A stretch of DNA of 64,000 nt from Nocardioides seonyuensis (GCF_004683965.1 NZ_CP038436.1:2728001-2792000), one strand, 5' to 3'; positions 28,866 to 37,604 are shown, numbered from the stretch's first letter. Numbers and translations: made by a program. The notes: generated by a model from the letters alone, not told the origin.

Positions 28866-29923
28866 CGCCGAGGGCCCATCTCTCCGGGCCCCGGCGTGTC
28901 TTTCTCCACATCGGGCTGCCCAAGACCGGCACGACCTACCTCCAGGGCATCCTGTGGGAGAACCGCCGCAGGCTTGCCGCCGACGGGGTCTTCCTGCCCG
29001 GGTTCGGCCACCGCGAGCACCTGTGGGCAGCGCTCGACCTCGCCGAGAGGCCGCGCCTGGCCCGGCGACACCGCGCTGCGCCGGGTGCGTGGAAGCGACT
29101 GGTGGAGGAGTGCCGCGGGCAGTCGGCGGACGGCCTGATCACCCACGAGTTCCTCTGTGCCGCCTCGCGGGAGCAGGCAGCCCGCGCGGTGGCGGACTTC
29201 GCCGACTCCGAGGTGCACCTGGTCATCACCGCACGCGACGCCGCCGGCATGGTCACCGCCGGCTGGCAGGAGGCGGTCAAGAACGGCACGACGGTGAGTC
29301 TCGACGAGGTGATCGCGGGCAAGCCGGCAGGCGGCCCGGAGTTCTCGATGCGCGCGTGGGACCTCGCCGACGTGCTCGACCGCTGGGGTGAGCACGTCCC
29401 GGCGGAGCGGGTGCACGTGCTGCCCATGCCGGGCCCGGACTCGCCGCGCGACCTGCACTGGCACCACTTCGCCGGGGTCATCGGCGTCGACCCGGCGTCG
29501 TACGACGCTCCCGCGGCCGGCGCGAACACCTCGCTCGGCATCGTCCAGGTCGAGCTGCTGCGCCGTGTCAACCAGCACCTGCCGCCCTACTCCGCCCTCG
29601 ACCGTGGCACCTGGCTGCGCGGCTACCTCGCCGAGGGTCGCCTTGCCACGCAGGCCAGGCAGCGGGGCGGGCTCCCCGAGCGCTACCGCGAGGAGTTCCT
29701 GGCCCGCGACGACGCCGTGCTGGCGCTGGTCGAGGAGCGGGGATACGACGTCGTGGGCGACCTCGAGCTGCTGCGCGGCGGGGTGCCGGACCCCGCCGAA
29801 AGGGTGCCGTCGAGCGTGACTGCGGACGAGCTCGTTGATTCGGCCGCCCAACTCGTCGCTGATATTCTCGCCGACGTTCGTGCCAGCACCTCACAGGTGC
29901 CGACACGCCGGGATGCAACCTGA
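28862..29923 (+). CDS. sulfotransferase-family protein (paralogue A)
   Basis: A 353-residue P-loop sulfotransferase-like protein. The PAPS 5'-phosphosulfate loop is IGLPKTGTTYLQ near the N terminus. The second motif (VITARDAAGMVTAGWQE) corresponds to the 3'-phosphate loop but lacks the usual RDP..S spacing. It is clearly related to the protein at 33356-34387, which shares the KTGTT/KSGTT loop, the LPG turn and the TARD...WQE block. The acceptor is unknown, presumably a surface glycan. It is translationally coupled to the small coiled-coil gene by GTGA. Confidence 0.82.
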   Translation: MTPRAHLSGPRRVFLHIGLPKTGTTYLQGILWENRRRLAADGVFLPGFGHREHLWAALDLAERPRLARRHRAAPGAWKRLVEECRGQSADGLITHEFLCAASREQAARAVADFADSEVHLVITARDAAGMVTAGWQEAVKNGTTVSLDEVIAGKPAGGPEFSMRAWDLADVLDRWGEHVPAERVHVLPMPGPDSPRDLHWHHFAGVIGVDPASYDAPAAGANTSLGIVQVELLRRVNQHLPPYSALDRGTWLRGYLAEGRLATQARQRGGLPERYREEFLARDDAVLALVEERGYDVVGDLELLRGGVPDPAERVPSSVTADELVDSAAQLVADILADVRASTSQVPTRRDAT

Positions 29924-29961
29924 GAGCAATCAAGTTCGGCGCTGCTCGCGTCGGGGAGAGT

Positions 29962-31383
29962 GTGAGCGTGCGTACCAGATTCGTTGCCCTTCTTGCTGTG
30001 CCAGCAGTCGTGGGGGCCCTCCTGGCCCCTGCCAGCGCCGGCGTCCCGGCTGCGGCCGTCCCTGCGGCGTCCGTCGCCCAGCCGAGCAGCGTCGACCTCG
30101 CCGCCCGCACCAAGCCAAACAAGAAGTGGCGTGTGCGCAAGTCGGCCCGCTTCAACAACCCGATGATCGAGTCGCAGCGCTACACCATCGAGCGCCACAT
30201 CCTGCGGGCGGTGCGCAACTCGCCCAAGGGTTCCCAGATCACCATCTCGGCCTACTCGATGGACCGGCCGGCCTTCGCGCGCGAGCTGATCGCCGCCTAC
30301 CGCCGCGGCGTCCAGGTGCAGGTGCTGCTCAACGACCACCTCGTGCCGAGCGCCCAGGTCGACGTCCAGCGCGTCATCGGGGCCAACACCAAGAAGCGCA
30401 ACTTCCTCAAGCGCTGCACGTCGGGCTGTCGGGCCGACCAGAACGAGTACAACAACCTGCACAGCAAGTTCTACCTGTTCTCCAAGACCGGCAACCGTCG
30501 CCACGTCGTGATGCTGGGCTCGCACAACATGACCCAGAACGCCGTGAAGTGGCAGTGGAACGACCTCTACACGATCCCCGGCGACAAGACGCTCTACCGC
30601 GAGTTCCGCACGCTCTTCAACGACATGCGGCCCGATTGGGACAAGCGTCGCCCGAGCTACACCTTCTGCGAGAACGGCCGCAGCTGCGCCCTCGGCGACC
30701 AGCAGAAGTACCACACCACGGTCTTCCCGCGATACACCACGCCCAGCCGCGACTCCATCCTCGACATCCTCAACAACATCCAGTGCACCTACGTCGACCC
30801 CGCCACGGGGAAGGAGCGGCGCACCAAGCTGCGCCTGTCGATGCACACCATGCGCGGCGCCCGCGGCAACTACCTCGCCGACAAGCTGCGCGCCCTCTAC
30901 GCCGCCGGGTGCAACCTCAAGGTCAACTACGGCCTGATGGGCTTCCACACCAAGAACCACCTCGGCGCCCCGACCGCGCGCGGCCGCGTGCCGTTGCGCT
31001 CGACGGGGTTCAGCCTCAAGGAGGACTCCGAGACCACCGGTCTGCCGGAGGCCATCGAGCGCTACACCCACCACAAGTACTTCGTCCTGCGCGGGTCCTA
31101 CAAGGGCAACGTCTACGCCAACATGGTGTGGACGGGCTCGACCAACTGGGCAAGCCTGGGCACACCGCAGGACGAGATCCTCTTCTCGCTCCACGGGCGC
31201 AAGTGGACCAAGGCCTACCTGAAGAACTTCCAGCTCATGTGGCAGAAGCCCTACTCCCGTGACGCCTACACCACGACCTACCAGTCGTGGCGCCTGGTCA
31301 ACGGCCGCATGGTCGGGCAGAACCCGATGACCACCATCGAGCCGGACGGCATGCGGCCGGGCTCGACGTGGGAGAACGACTGA
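29962..31383 (+). CDS. secreted phospholipase-D-like protein
   Basis: A 473-residue exported protein with an N-terminal signal peptide (about residues 1-35, ending in alanine-rich sequence) and two HKD half-sites: HSKFYLF with a GSHNMTQNA follow-on, and HHKYFVL with GSTNWAS. These are the paired catalytic motifs of the PLD superfamily, so a phosphodiesterase acting outside the membrane (phospholipid, nucleic acid or teichoic polymer) is likely. Four cysteines between the motifs could form disulfides. The GTG start at 29962 follows a GGGGAG site. The gene converges on a lipoprotein gene. Confidence 0.87.
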   Translation: MSVRTRFVALLAVPAVVGALLAPASAGVPAAAVPAASVAQPSSVDLAARTKPNKKWRVRKSARFNNPMIESQRYTIERHILRAVRNSPKGSQITISAYSMDRPAFARELIAAYRRGVQVQVLLNDHLVPSAQVDVQRVIGANTKKRNFLKRCTSGCRADQNEYNNLHSKFYLFSKTGNRRHVVMLGSHNMTQNAVKWQWNDLYTIPGDKTLYREFRTLFNDMRPDWDKRRPSYTFCENGRSCALGDQQKYHTTVFPRYTTPSRDSILDILNNIQCTYVDPATGKERRTKLRLSMHTMRGARGNYLADKLRALYAAGCNLKVNYGLMGFHTKNHLGAPTARGRVPLRSTGFSLKEDSETTGLPEAIERYTHHKYFVLRGSYKGNVYANMVWTGSTNWASLGTPQDEILFSLHGRKWTKAYLKNFQLMWQKPYSRDAYTTTYQSWRLVNGRMVGQNPMTTIEPDGMRPGSTWEND

Positions 31384-31396
31384 GGCTGGCGGGCGC

Positions 31397-32008
31397 TCAG
31401 TCCTCGCTGCTGCGGGAGTCCTCGGCCGGGAGCAGCGACTTCGCCAGGTCGGAGGTGGAGTCGACGTCGGGACCCTGCACGACGACGACGCTGCCCTTCA
31501 CCTCACGGGTGAGGAGCGTCAGGTCGCCGTTGTCCCACTGGGACCACGTGCCGATTCCCCACTTGGAGAGGTCGACGTCGTCGGCCGGCTCGAGAGATCC
31601 CTCGTGCTCGCCGAGCACGTCGTCGGTCTCCCCGGCCAGCTGGTCGAGGACGACCGGCCCTGCCGGAGACGTGAGCTCCATGCGCCACCACTGCGGGTCG
31701 TCGGCGTGGTAGCCGCCTCCTGCCACCGTCCATCCGTCGGGCAGGACCGTCGGCACCATGGTGATGAGACCGTCGTCCACCGCGTCGAGCGCCAGCTGCT
31801 TGTAGCGCGATTCCACGGCCGGCTCCTCGCCGAAGTCGACCATGGAGGACGGCGCCTCGGGCGACTCTGACTCCGAGCTGGAGGGGACGGAGGTGTCGGT
31901 GGCGCGAGCGGTGGGGTCTTCATCCCCTCCGCACGCGGTCGCACCGCCCAGGACCGCCGCGAACGCGGCCACTGCGGTGATGCCGGTGGTGGCTCGTGTG
32001 GGCTGCAT
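31397..32008 (-). CDS. hypothetical lipoprotein
   Basis: A 203-residue lipoprotein. The signal peptide ends at GGATACGG with the lipidated cysteine at residue 26. A serine/glutamate-rich linker follows, then a compact domain containing VLPDGWTVAGGGYHADD and WWRMELTSPAGPVVLDQ, a pattern seen in actinobacterial cell-surface proteins of unknown function. No catalytic residues are recognised. The ATG has a GAGGAT hexamer 6 nt upstream, so it may be leaderless. It lies convergent to the PLD-like gene, with 13 bp between stops. Confidence 0.78.
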   Translation of the reverse strand: MQPTRATTGITAVAAFAAVLGGATACGGDEDPTARATDTSVPSSSESESPEAPSSMVDFGEEPAVESRYKQLALDAVDDGLITMVPTVLPDGWTVAGGGYHADDPQWWRMELTSPAGPVVLDQLAGETDDVLGEHEGSLEPADDVDLSKWGIGTWSQWDNGDLTLLTREVKGSVVVVQGPDVDSTSDLAKSLLPAEDSRSSED

Positions 32009-32099
32009 GTCACGATCCTCTCATCACGGTCAACACGGGTACGACGAACCTCACGTCTCACGCGTGGCGCCCGCTTGGCCTCCCCGCGGCTGCGGGAAA

Positions 32100-32105
32100 T
32101 ACACT
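32100..32105 (+). promoter_or_regulatory. -10 (TACACT) of the acyl-CoA dehydrogenase gene
   Basis: TACACT lies 36 nt before the ATG, within a short A-rich stretch. Confidence 0.45.
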
Positions 32106-32141
32106 TCAGACCACCTCACCGCCACCACGAAGGACGTGCGC

Positions 32142-33338
32142 ATGCCTCGCCTCTGCCAGACCGACGGCCTCAACGAGGACCAGACCGAGATCCTCAAGGC
32201 CGTCCGGCAGTTCGTCGACGAACAGATCATCCCCGTCGCGCAGGAGCTCGAGCACAACGACGAGTACCCGCAGGAGATCATCGACGGACTCAAGGAGCTG
32301 GGCGTCTTCGGGCTCACCATTCCCGAGGAGTTCGGCGGCCTGGGCGAGTCGCTGCTGACCTACGCCCTCGTGGTGGAGGAGATCGCCCGCGGCTGGATGA
32401 GCGTCTCCGGGGTCATCAACACCCACTTCATCGTCGCCTACATGCTGATGAAGCACGGCACCGACGAGCAGAAGCAGAAGTACCTCCCGCGGATGGCCGC
32501 CGGCGAGGTGCGCGGCGCGTTCTCGATGTCCGAGCCGGGGCTGGGCTCCGACGTCTCGGCCGTCTCGACCAAGGCCACCAAGGCCGACGACGGGTCCTAC
32601 TTCATCACCGGCCAGAAGATGTGGCTGACCAACGGAGCCACCTCCACCCTCGTCGCCGTGCTGGTCAAGACCGACGAGGGTGCCGACTCGGTCTACAAGA
32701 ACATGACGACCTTCCTGGTGGAGAAGGAGCCCGGCTTCGGCGAGACCGCCCAGGGCATCACCGTCCCCGGCAAGATCGACAAGATGGGCTACAAGGGGGT
32801 CGAGACCACCGAGCTCGTCCTCGAGGACCACAAGATCGGCGCCGACCAGATCCTCGGCGGCGAGCCCGGCAAGGGCTTCTTCCAGATGATGGACGGCGTC
32901 GAGGTCGGCCGTGTCAACGTCGCCGCCCGTGCGTGCGGCCTGGCATGGCGCGGGTTCGAGCTCGGCATCGCCTACGCCCAGCAGCGCAAGACCTTCGGCA
33001 AGATCATCGCCGAGCACCAGGCCGTGCTCTTCCGCCTCGCCGAGATGGCCACCAAGGTCGAGGTCGCCCACAACATGATGGTGCGCGCCGCCCGCCTCAA
33101 GGACACCGGCCAGCGCATGGACGTCGAGGCCGGCATGGCCAAGATGGTGGCGTCCGAGTACGCCAACGAGGTCGTCGAGGACTCCTTCCGCATCCACGGT
33201 GGCTACGGCTACTCCAAGGAGTACGAGATCGAGCGGCTGATGCGCGAGGTCAAGTTCATGCTGATCGGCGAGGGCACCAGCGACATCCAGAAGATGATCA
33301 TCGGTCGCAGCCTCCTCAAGGACTACGCCCTGCGTTGA
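32142..33338 (+). CDS. acyl-CoA dehydrogenase
   Basis: A 398-residue FAD-dependent acyl-CoA dehydrogenase with the full three-domain layout: the N-terminal helical domain (GVFGLTIPEEFGGLG), the beta domain with the FAD motif AFSMSEPGLGSD, and the C-terminal domain with YAQQRKTFGK and IHGGYGYSKEYEIERLMRE. The catalytic base region reads GEGTSDIQ, so the glutamate is present. The chain-length substrate cannot be read off. The nearby MaoC protein raises a possible link with the ethylmalonyl-CoA route, but this enzyme is shorter than known methylsuccinyl-CoA dehydrogenases. The start follows the usual family N terminus. Confidence 0.93.
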   Translation: MPRLCQTDGLNEDQTEILKAVRQFVDEQIIPVAQELEHNDEYPQEIIDGLKELGVFGLTIPEEFGGLGESLLTYALVVEEIARGWMSVSGVINTHFIVAYMLMKHGTDEQKQKYLPRMAAGEVRGAFSMSEPGLGSDVSAVSTKATKADDGSYFITGQKMWLTNGATSTLVAVLVKTDEGADSVYKNMTTFLVEKEPGFGETAQGITVPGKIDKMGYKGVETTELVLEDHKIGADQILGGEPGKGFFQMMDGVEVGRVNVAARACGLAWRGFELGIAYAQQRKTFGKIIAEHQAVLFRLAEMATKVEVAHNMMVRAARLKDTGQRMDVEAGMAKMVASEYANEVVEDSFRIHGGYGYSKEYEIERLMREVKFMLIGEGTSDIQKMIIGRSLLKDYALR

Positions 33339-33342
33339 CGGT

Positions 33343-33348
33343 TAGAGT
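33343..33348 (+). promoter_or_regulatory. leaderless -10 (TAGAGT) of sulfotransferase paralogue B
   Basis: TAGAGT ends 7 nt before the ATG at 33356. Confidence 0.55.
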
Positions 33349-33355
33349 CGGCCGC

Positions 33356-34387
33356 ATGGCTCAGGGGCGCGTGGTGCTGCACGTGGGCGCCATGAAGTCG
33401 GGCACCACCTTCCTGCAGGGCTGTCTCTTCGACAACAAGGCCGCACTCGAGCAGCGAGGCGTGCTGCTCCCCGGCAAGGAGTGGCGCAGCCAGGCCCGAG
33501 CGGTGCACGGCCTGCTCCACGACAGGGGCGTCCAGTGGCGCAAGATGGCCGAGCGGATGTCGAGCCATCCGGGTCTCTCGGTCGTGTCGATGGAATTCCT
33601 TGCCGCGGCGACGCCTGCGAAGGCCCGTGCGCTGCGCGAGACCCTCTCCGACGTCGACCTGCGGGTCGTGGTCACTGCACGCGACCTGAACCGCTCGATC
33701 CCGGCCATGTGGCAGGAGTCCGTGCAGAACGGCCGCTCGTGGTCCTGGCGTGACTACCACGACGCCCTGGTGAGCCACCGGCCCAGCCTGGTGCCGCCCG
33801 GGCAGCGGCCGGCGCCGGCGGCACACTTCTGGCGGCAGCAGGACCTCGTCGCCATCGCGACGACGTGGGCCGGGGTGGTGGGGCCGGAGCGCGTCGACGT
33901 CGTCACCGTGCCGGCTCCAGGAGGTCCGCGCGACCTGCTGTGGCAGCGCTTCGCCAGCGTGCTCGGCCTCGACCCCGACGCCATCGAGACGGTGAAGCCG
34001 GCCAACGAGTCGTTGGGTGCCGCGTCCGCGCAGGTGATGCGGCGGCTCAACGAGCTGCTGGACGAGACCGGCCTGACCTTCTCCGAGAGCCAGGTCGCCC
34101 GCAAGCGCCTGCTCGCCAAGAGCGTCCTGGCCTCCCGCAAGGGCGAGGAACCGGCGATCGGCCTCGACGTGGCGGCGTGGGTGCCGGAGGAGACCGCCCG
34201 GACGGTGTCCGCCCTGGGAGACCTGGGTGTCGGTCTCGTCGGTGAGTGGAGCGACCTGGACCCCGTCGCCGTGCCCGGGATCGATCCCGACGACGTCGAC
34301 CAGGGGCTGGTGCTCGAGACGGCCCTGCGCGGGCTCGCGGGGTTCATGCACGCCGTGGTGCGTGACCCGGGGCTTCTCTCTGGTTGA
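33356..34387 (+). CDS. sulfotransferase-family protein (paralogue B)
   Basis: A 343-residue P-loop protein whose N terminus VVLHVGAMKSGTTFLQG is a PAPS-binding loop. It mirrors the product of 28862-29923 along its length (LLPG turn, VVTARDLNRSIPAMWQES block, VVTVPAPGGPRDLLW segment), so the two arose by duplication. Substrate recognition is unknown. The start is fixed by TAGAGT 7 nt upstream; the same frame continues upstream inside the acyl-CoA dehydrogenase gene only as an overlap artefact. It is placed between two acyl-CoA metabolism genes, which is odd for a sulfotransferase. Confidence 0.82.
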   Translation: MAQGRVVLHVGAMKSGTTFLQGCLFDNKAALEQRGVLLPGKEWRSQARAVHGLLHDRGVQWRKMAERMSSHPGLSVVSMEFLAAATPAKARALRETLSDVDLRVVVTARDLNRSIPAMWQESVQNGRSWSWRDYHDALVSHRPSLVPPGQRPAPAAHFWRQQDLVAIATTWAGVVGPERVDVVTVPAPGGPRDLLWQRFASVLGLDPDAIETVKPANESLGAASAQVMRRLNELLDETGLTFSESQVARKRLLAKSVLASRKGEEPAIGLDVAAWVPEETARTVSALGDLGVGLVGEWSDLDPVAVPGIDPDDVDQGLVLETALRGLAGFMHAVVRDPGLLSG

Positions 34388-34431
34388 CCCGTGTCGGCTG
34401 CGCCCCGGCTCCTACGGCACCATGGTGACCC

Positions 34432-35490
34432 GTGACCAAGACCAACCCGGGCAACTTCTTCGAGGACTTCTCCGTCGGTCAGGTGATCGACCACGCGACA
34501 CCGCGCACCGTGACCGAGGGTGACCGTGCCCTCTACGGCGCCCTCTACCCCACGCGCTTCGCGCTGCCGTCGTCCGCCGCATTCGCGGCGAGCTGCGGCC
34601 TGGACGGTGCGCCGGTCGAGGAGCTGATCGGCTTCCACATCGCCTTCGGCAAGACCGTTCCCGACATCTCGCTCAACGCCGTGGCCAACCTCGGCTACGC
34701 CGAGTGCCGCTTCCACCGTCCGGTCGCGACCGGTGACACGCTGAGCACGAGCTCGGAGGTCATCGGCCTCAAGGAGAACTCCAACGGCCGCACCGGCGTC
34801 GTGTGGGTGCGGTCCACGGCGACCAACCAGCGTGGCGAGACCGCCATCGACTGGGTGCGCTGGGTGATGGTGCACAAGCGGGACGCTGCGTCCCCGGCGC
34901 CCGAGACGGTCGTTCCCGAGCTGGCCCCCCACGTCGCCCCGGACGACCTGGTGGTGCCCTCCGGCCTCGACTTCACGTCGTACGACGTCGCTGCCGCCGG
35001 CGAGCCGCACCTGTTCGGCGACTACGAGGTGGGGGAGCGGATCGACCACGTCGACGGCGTGACGCTGACCGACCCGGAGCACATGATGGCCACGCGGTTG
35101 TGGCAGAACACCGCCAAGGTGCACTTCAACACCGAGGCCCGCCCCGACGGCAACCGCCTGATCTACGGCGGTCACGTGATCTCCATGGCTCGCGCGCTGT
35201 CGTTCAACGGCCTGGCCAACGCCCAGCTCGTCGCGGCGATCAATGCCGGGTCCCACGTCGCCCCGGCCTTCGCCGGCGACACGGTCTACGCCTGGTCGGA
35301 GGTCCTCGACAAGGCCGAGGTCGACGCCCCCGGTGTCGGAGCGCTGCGGCTGCGGCTCGTGGCGACCAAGGGTCGGGACGAGTCGATGACTCTGCGCGGG
35401 GAGGACCCCAAGACCGGACGTCCTGCGTACGCTGCGGGGGTGCTGCTCGACCTCGACTACTGGGCCTTCATCCCGGCCGGCTCGCCGTGA
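34432..35490 (+). CDS. MaoC-type hydratase, mesaconyl-CoA hydratase-like
   Basis: A 352-residue double hot-dog hydratase. The N-terminal segment (GNFFEDFSVGQVIDHATPRTV) and the stretch FGKTVPDISLNAVANLGYAE strongly resemble mesaconyl-C1-CoA hydratase of the ethylmalonyl-CoA pathway, from memory of the family. Hydration of an enoyl-CoA is near certain, the exact substrate less so. The acyl-CoA dehydrogenase 1 kb upstream could act in the same route. The other pathway genes (ccr, ecm, mcl) are not in the window. Its stop overlaps the GTG of the following sulfotransferase gene. Confidence 0.82.
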   Translation: MTKTNPGNFFEDFSVGQVIDHATPRTVTEGDRALYGALYPTRFALPSSAAFAASCGLDGAPVEELIGFHIAFGKTVPDISLNAVANLGYAECRFHRPVATGDTLSTSSEVIGLKENSNGRTGVVWVRSTATNQRGETAIDWVRWVMVHKRDAASPAPETVVPELAPHVAPDDLVVPSGLDFTSYDVAAAGEPHLFGDYEVGERIDHVDGVTLTDPEHMMATRLWQNTAKVHFNTEARPDGNRLIYGGHVISMARALSFNGLANAQLVAAINAGSHVAPAFAGDTVYAWSEVLDKAEVDAPGVGALRLRLVATKGRDESMTLRGEDPKTGRPAYAAGVLLDLDYWAFIPAGSP

Positions 35491-36365
35491 GCGTTCCCGC
35501 TCCTGACGCCCGGGGTCGGATGACCTACGACTTCTCGATCGTCGGCGTCCAGAAGAGCGGGACCACCACGCTGGCATGGGCCCTGCGCCAGCACCCCGAC
35601 GTCTGCCGGCCCCCTCGCAAGGAGATCCACTTCTTCGACCGCGAGGACTACGACTGGGACTCGCCGGACTACGCGCGCGACTACACGGCACCGCGCCGTG
35701 CCGCCCGCCACCGGATGATGGGCGACGCGACACCGACCTACCTCTTCTGGCCCCACGCCCTGGAGCGGATGCACGACTACCGGCCGGACATGCCGCTCAT
35801 CGCGATCTTCCGTGACCCGTTGGAGCGGCTCTTCTCCCACTGGGCCCACCTGCGGGCGCGGGTGATGCCGTGGGTGGACTGGCCGAAGTTCATCCGGCGG
35901 TTCGCCGAGACGTCACTGCCGGCAGAGCTGCCCGCCGGGGTGAAGCCGGTGCGCTACGGGCACATGTCGGGAATCGCGCGCGGCTACTACGGCGAGCAAC
36001 TGCGGCGGGGCTTCGACGTCTTCCCCCGGGAGCAGTGGCTCCTCCTGGAGTTCCGGGAGATGTTCGCCGACTTCGAGGGCACCCTCGACGCAGTGACCGA
36101 CCACCTCGAGCTGGCGCGCTTCGCGCCCCATCCTCCGCTCTCGCAGCGCAACGCCGGCGATGCCGGGGTGGTGGGGACGCCGCCGACGGGCGAGCAGCTG
36201 GAGAGGATCGCGGCGATGTACGGCCAGGACCTCGAGCTCTTCGCCGAGCTGTCGGGGATCGACACGACTGCATGGCCGACGCGGCGGATCCTCGAGGGAA
36301 CTCTTGATCCGGACGAGCTGGCGGCTCGGTTCGCCGCCAAGATCAACCGGGGCGCCGAGTCGTGA
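35487..36365 (+). CDS. sulfotransferase (classical type)
   Basis: A 292-residue sulfotransferase with textbook motifs: the 5'-phosphosulfate loop VGVQKSGTTTLAWAL near the N terminus, the KEIHFFD segment that follows it in heparan-sulfate-type enzymes, and the 3'-phosphate motif IFRDPLERLFSHW. It belongs to a different subfamily from paralogues A and B. It transfers sulfate from PAPS to an unknown acceptor. The GTG at 35487 overlaps the MaoC stop; the ATG at 35520 is a possible alternative. The IS110 element begins shortly after its stop. Confidence 0.88.
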   Translation: MSVPAPDARGRMTYDFSIVGVQKSGTTTLAWALRQHPDVCRPPRKEIHFFDREDYDWDSPDYARDYTAPRRAARHRMMGDATPTYLFWPHALERMHDYRPDMPLIAIFRDPLERLFSHWAHLRARVMPWVDWPKFIRRFAETSLPAELPAGVKPVRYGHMSGIARGYYGEQLRRGFDVFPREQWLLLEFREMFADFEGTLDAVTDHLELARFAPHPPLSQRNAGDAGVVGTPPTGEQLERIAAMYGQDLELFAELSGIDTTAWPTRRILEGTLDPDELAARFAAKINRGAES

Positions 36366-36427
36366 TCAGTCAGTCCTGACCGGCTAGACGGTATGACGTG
36401 ACCGGCTCGTCGTGAGTTGGTTGCGGG

Positions 36428-36510
36428 CCGGGGCCTCACTCACAGAGATTCGTGGGTTACCGAGCAGGGGCCACCTGCTCGGCCTATCCGACAGTTGTGG
36501 GAGGCCCCGG
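36428..36510 (+). ncRNA. predicted structured RNA upstream of the IS110 transposase (bridge-RNA candidate)
   Basis: A perfect 10-bp outer stem, CCGGGGCCTC (36428-36437) with GAGGCCCCGG (36501-36510), encloses a perfect 9-bp hairpin, CCGAGCAGG/CCTGCTCGG (36460-36482), leaving two unpaired internal segments of about 20 nt. IS110 elements encode bridge (seeker) RNAs in this position, with internal loops that pair to donor and target DNA. The outer stem also covers the GGGAGG ribosome binding site and touches the GTG start, so it could limit transposase translation. Confidence 0.5.
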
Positions 36511-37604
36511 TGTTTACCGAGCGTACGAGCGTTGGGCTCGACGTGCACGCCCGATCAGTCGCGGCAGCGGCGATCGATGGCGTCACGGGCGAGTTGTTCC
36601 AGTCGAAGCTGACTCCGTCCTATGCCCACATCAGGTCTTGGCTCCAGGGCCTGCCGGCCCCGGTGGCGGTGACCTATGAGGCGGGGCCCACGGGGTTCGG
36701 GCTCTATCGGTCGCTGACCGATGCCGGGATCCGCTGCCAGGTCGCCGCGCCCAGCAAGCTGCAGAAGCCATCAGGTGATCGGGTGAAGACCGATGCTCGC
36801 GATGCGGTCCATCTGGCGCGGCTGCTGCGGCTGGACGAGATCACCTCGGTCGCCATTCCGACGGTCGAGCAAGAGGCGGCCCGAGACCTGGTGCGGGCGC
36901 GGGAGGACTGCCGCGGTGACTTGATGCGAGCAAGACACCGGTTGACGAAGCTGCTGCTGCGGCACGGGATCGTCTACGACGGCGGGAACCCCTGGACCGG
37001 CAAGCACGACACCTGGCTGCGGACCCAGGCCCTTCCCCAGCTGATTAGTCGAGCCACGCAGCTGACTTTCGACAACGACTACGAGACCGTCAGGACCACG
37101 TGGGCTCGTCGCGACCGGCTGGACGCCGCGATCGAGGAGATGGCTGCTGACAGCGAGTTCACCCCGGTGGTGCGCCGACTCGGCTGCCTGCGCGGCGTCA
37201 GCACCCTGACCGGGTTCGCGTTGGCTGTCGAGATCGGTGACTGGCATCGGTTCACGGGCCGCACCATCGGGACCTTCGTCGGGCTCACACCGGCGGAGCA
37301 CTCCTCCGGGGAGTCGAAGAACCGCGGCTCGATCGCCAAGACCGGCAACGGTCACGCGCGGCGACTTCTCGTCGAGGCAGCCTGGCACCACCGACCCCGC
37401 TACTCGGTCGGCAAGACCATGCGCGACCGCTGGGGCCTGGCCCCGGCAGCAGCCAGAGTGCGTGGGGACGAAGGCAACCACCGGCTGCACCAGCGCTGGG
37501 TGCGGTTCATCGACCACCGCAAGCGGCACAACGTCGCCAACATCGCGATCGCTCGCGAACTCGCTGGCTGGTGCTGGTCCCTGGCCATTCTCGACGACAG
37601 CTGA
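36510..37604 (+). CDS. IS110-family transposase (DEDD recombinase)
   Basis: A 364-residue transposase. The N-terminal RuvC-like DEDD domain shows GLDVHARS (D11), TYEAGPTG (E57) and KTDARDAVHLARLL (D95, D98). The C-terminal Transposase_20 domain contains the helix-hairpin segment LGCLRGVSTLTGFALAVEIGD and the serine-bearing SSGESKNRGSIAKTGNGHAR. All catalytic residues are intact and the frame is uninterrupted, so the element may still be mobile. The GTG at 36510, with GGGAGG upstream, is chosen over an earlier in-frame codon because that would run through the structured leader. Confidence 0.92.
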   Translation: MFTERTSVGLDVHARSVAAAAIDGVTGELFQSKLTPSYAHIRSWLQGLPAPVAVTYEAGPTGFGLYRSLTDAGIRCQVAAPSKLQKPSGDRVKTDARDAVHLARLLRLDEITSVAIPTVEQEAARDLVRAREDCRGDLMRARHRLTKLLLRHGIVYDGGNPWTGKHDTWLRTQALPQLISRATQLTFDNDYETVRTTWARRDRLDAAIEEMAADSEFTPVVRRLGCLRGVSTLTGFALAVEIGDWHRFTGRTIGTFVGLTPAEHSSGESKNRGSIAKTGNGHARRLLVEAAWHHRPRYSVGKTMRDRWGLAPAAARVRGDEGNHRLHQRWVRFIDHRKRHNVANIAIARELAGWCWSLAILDDS

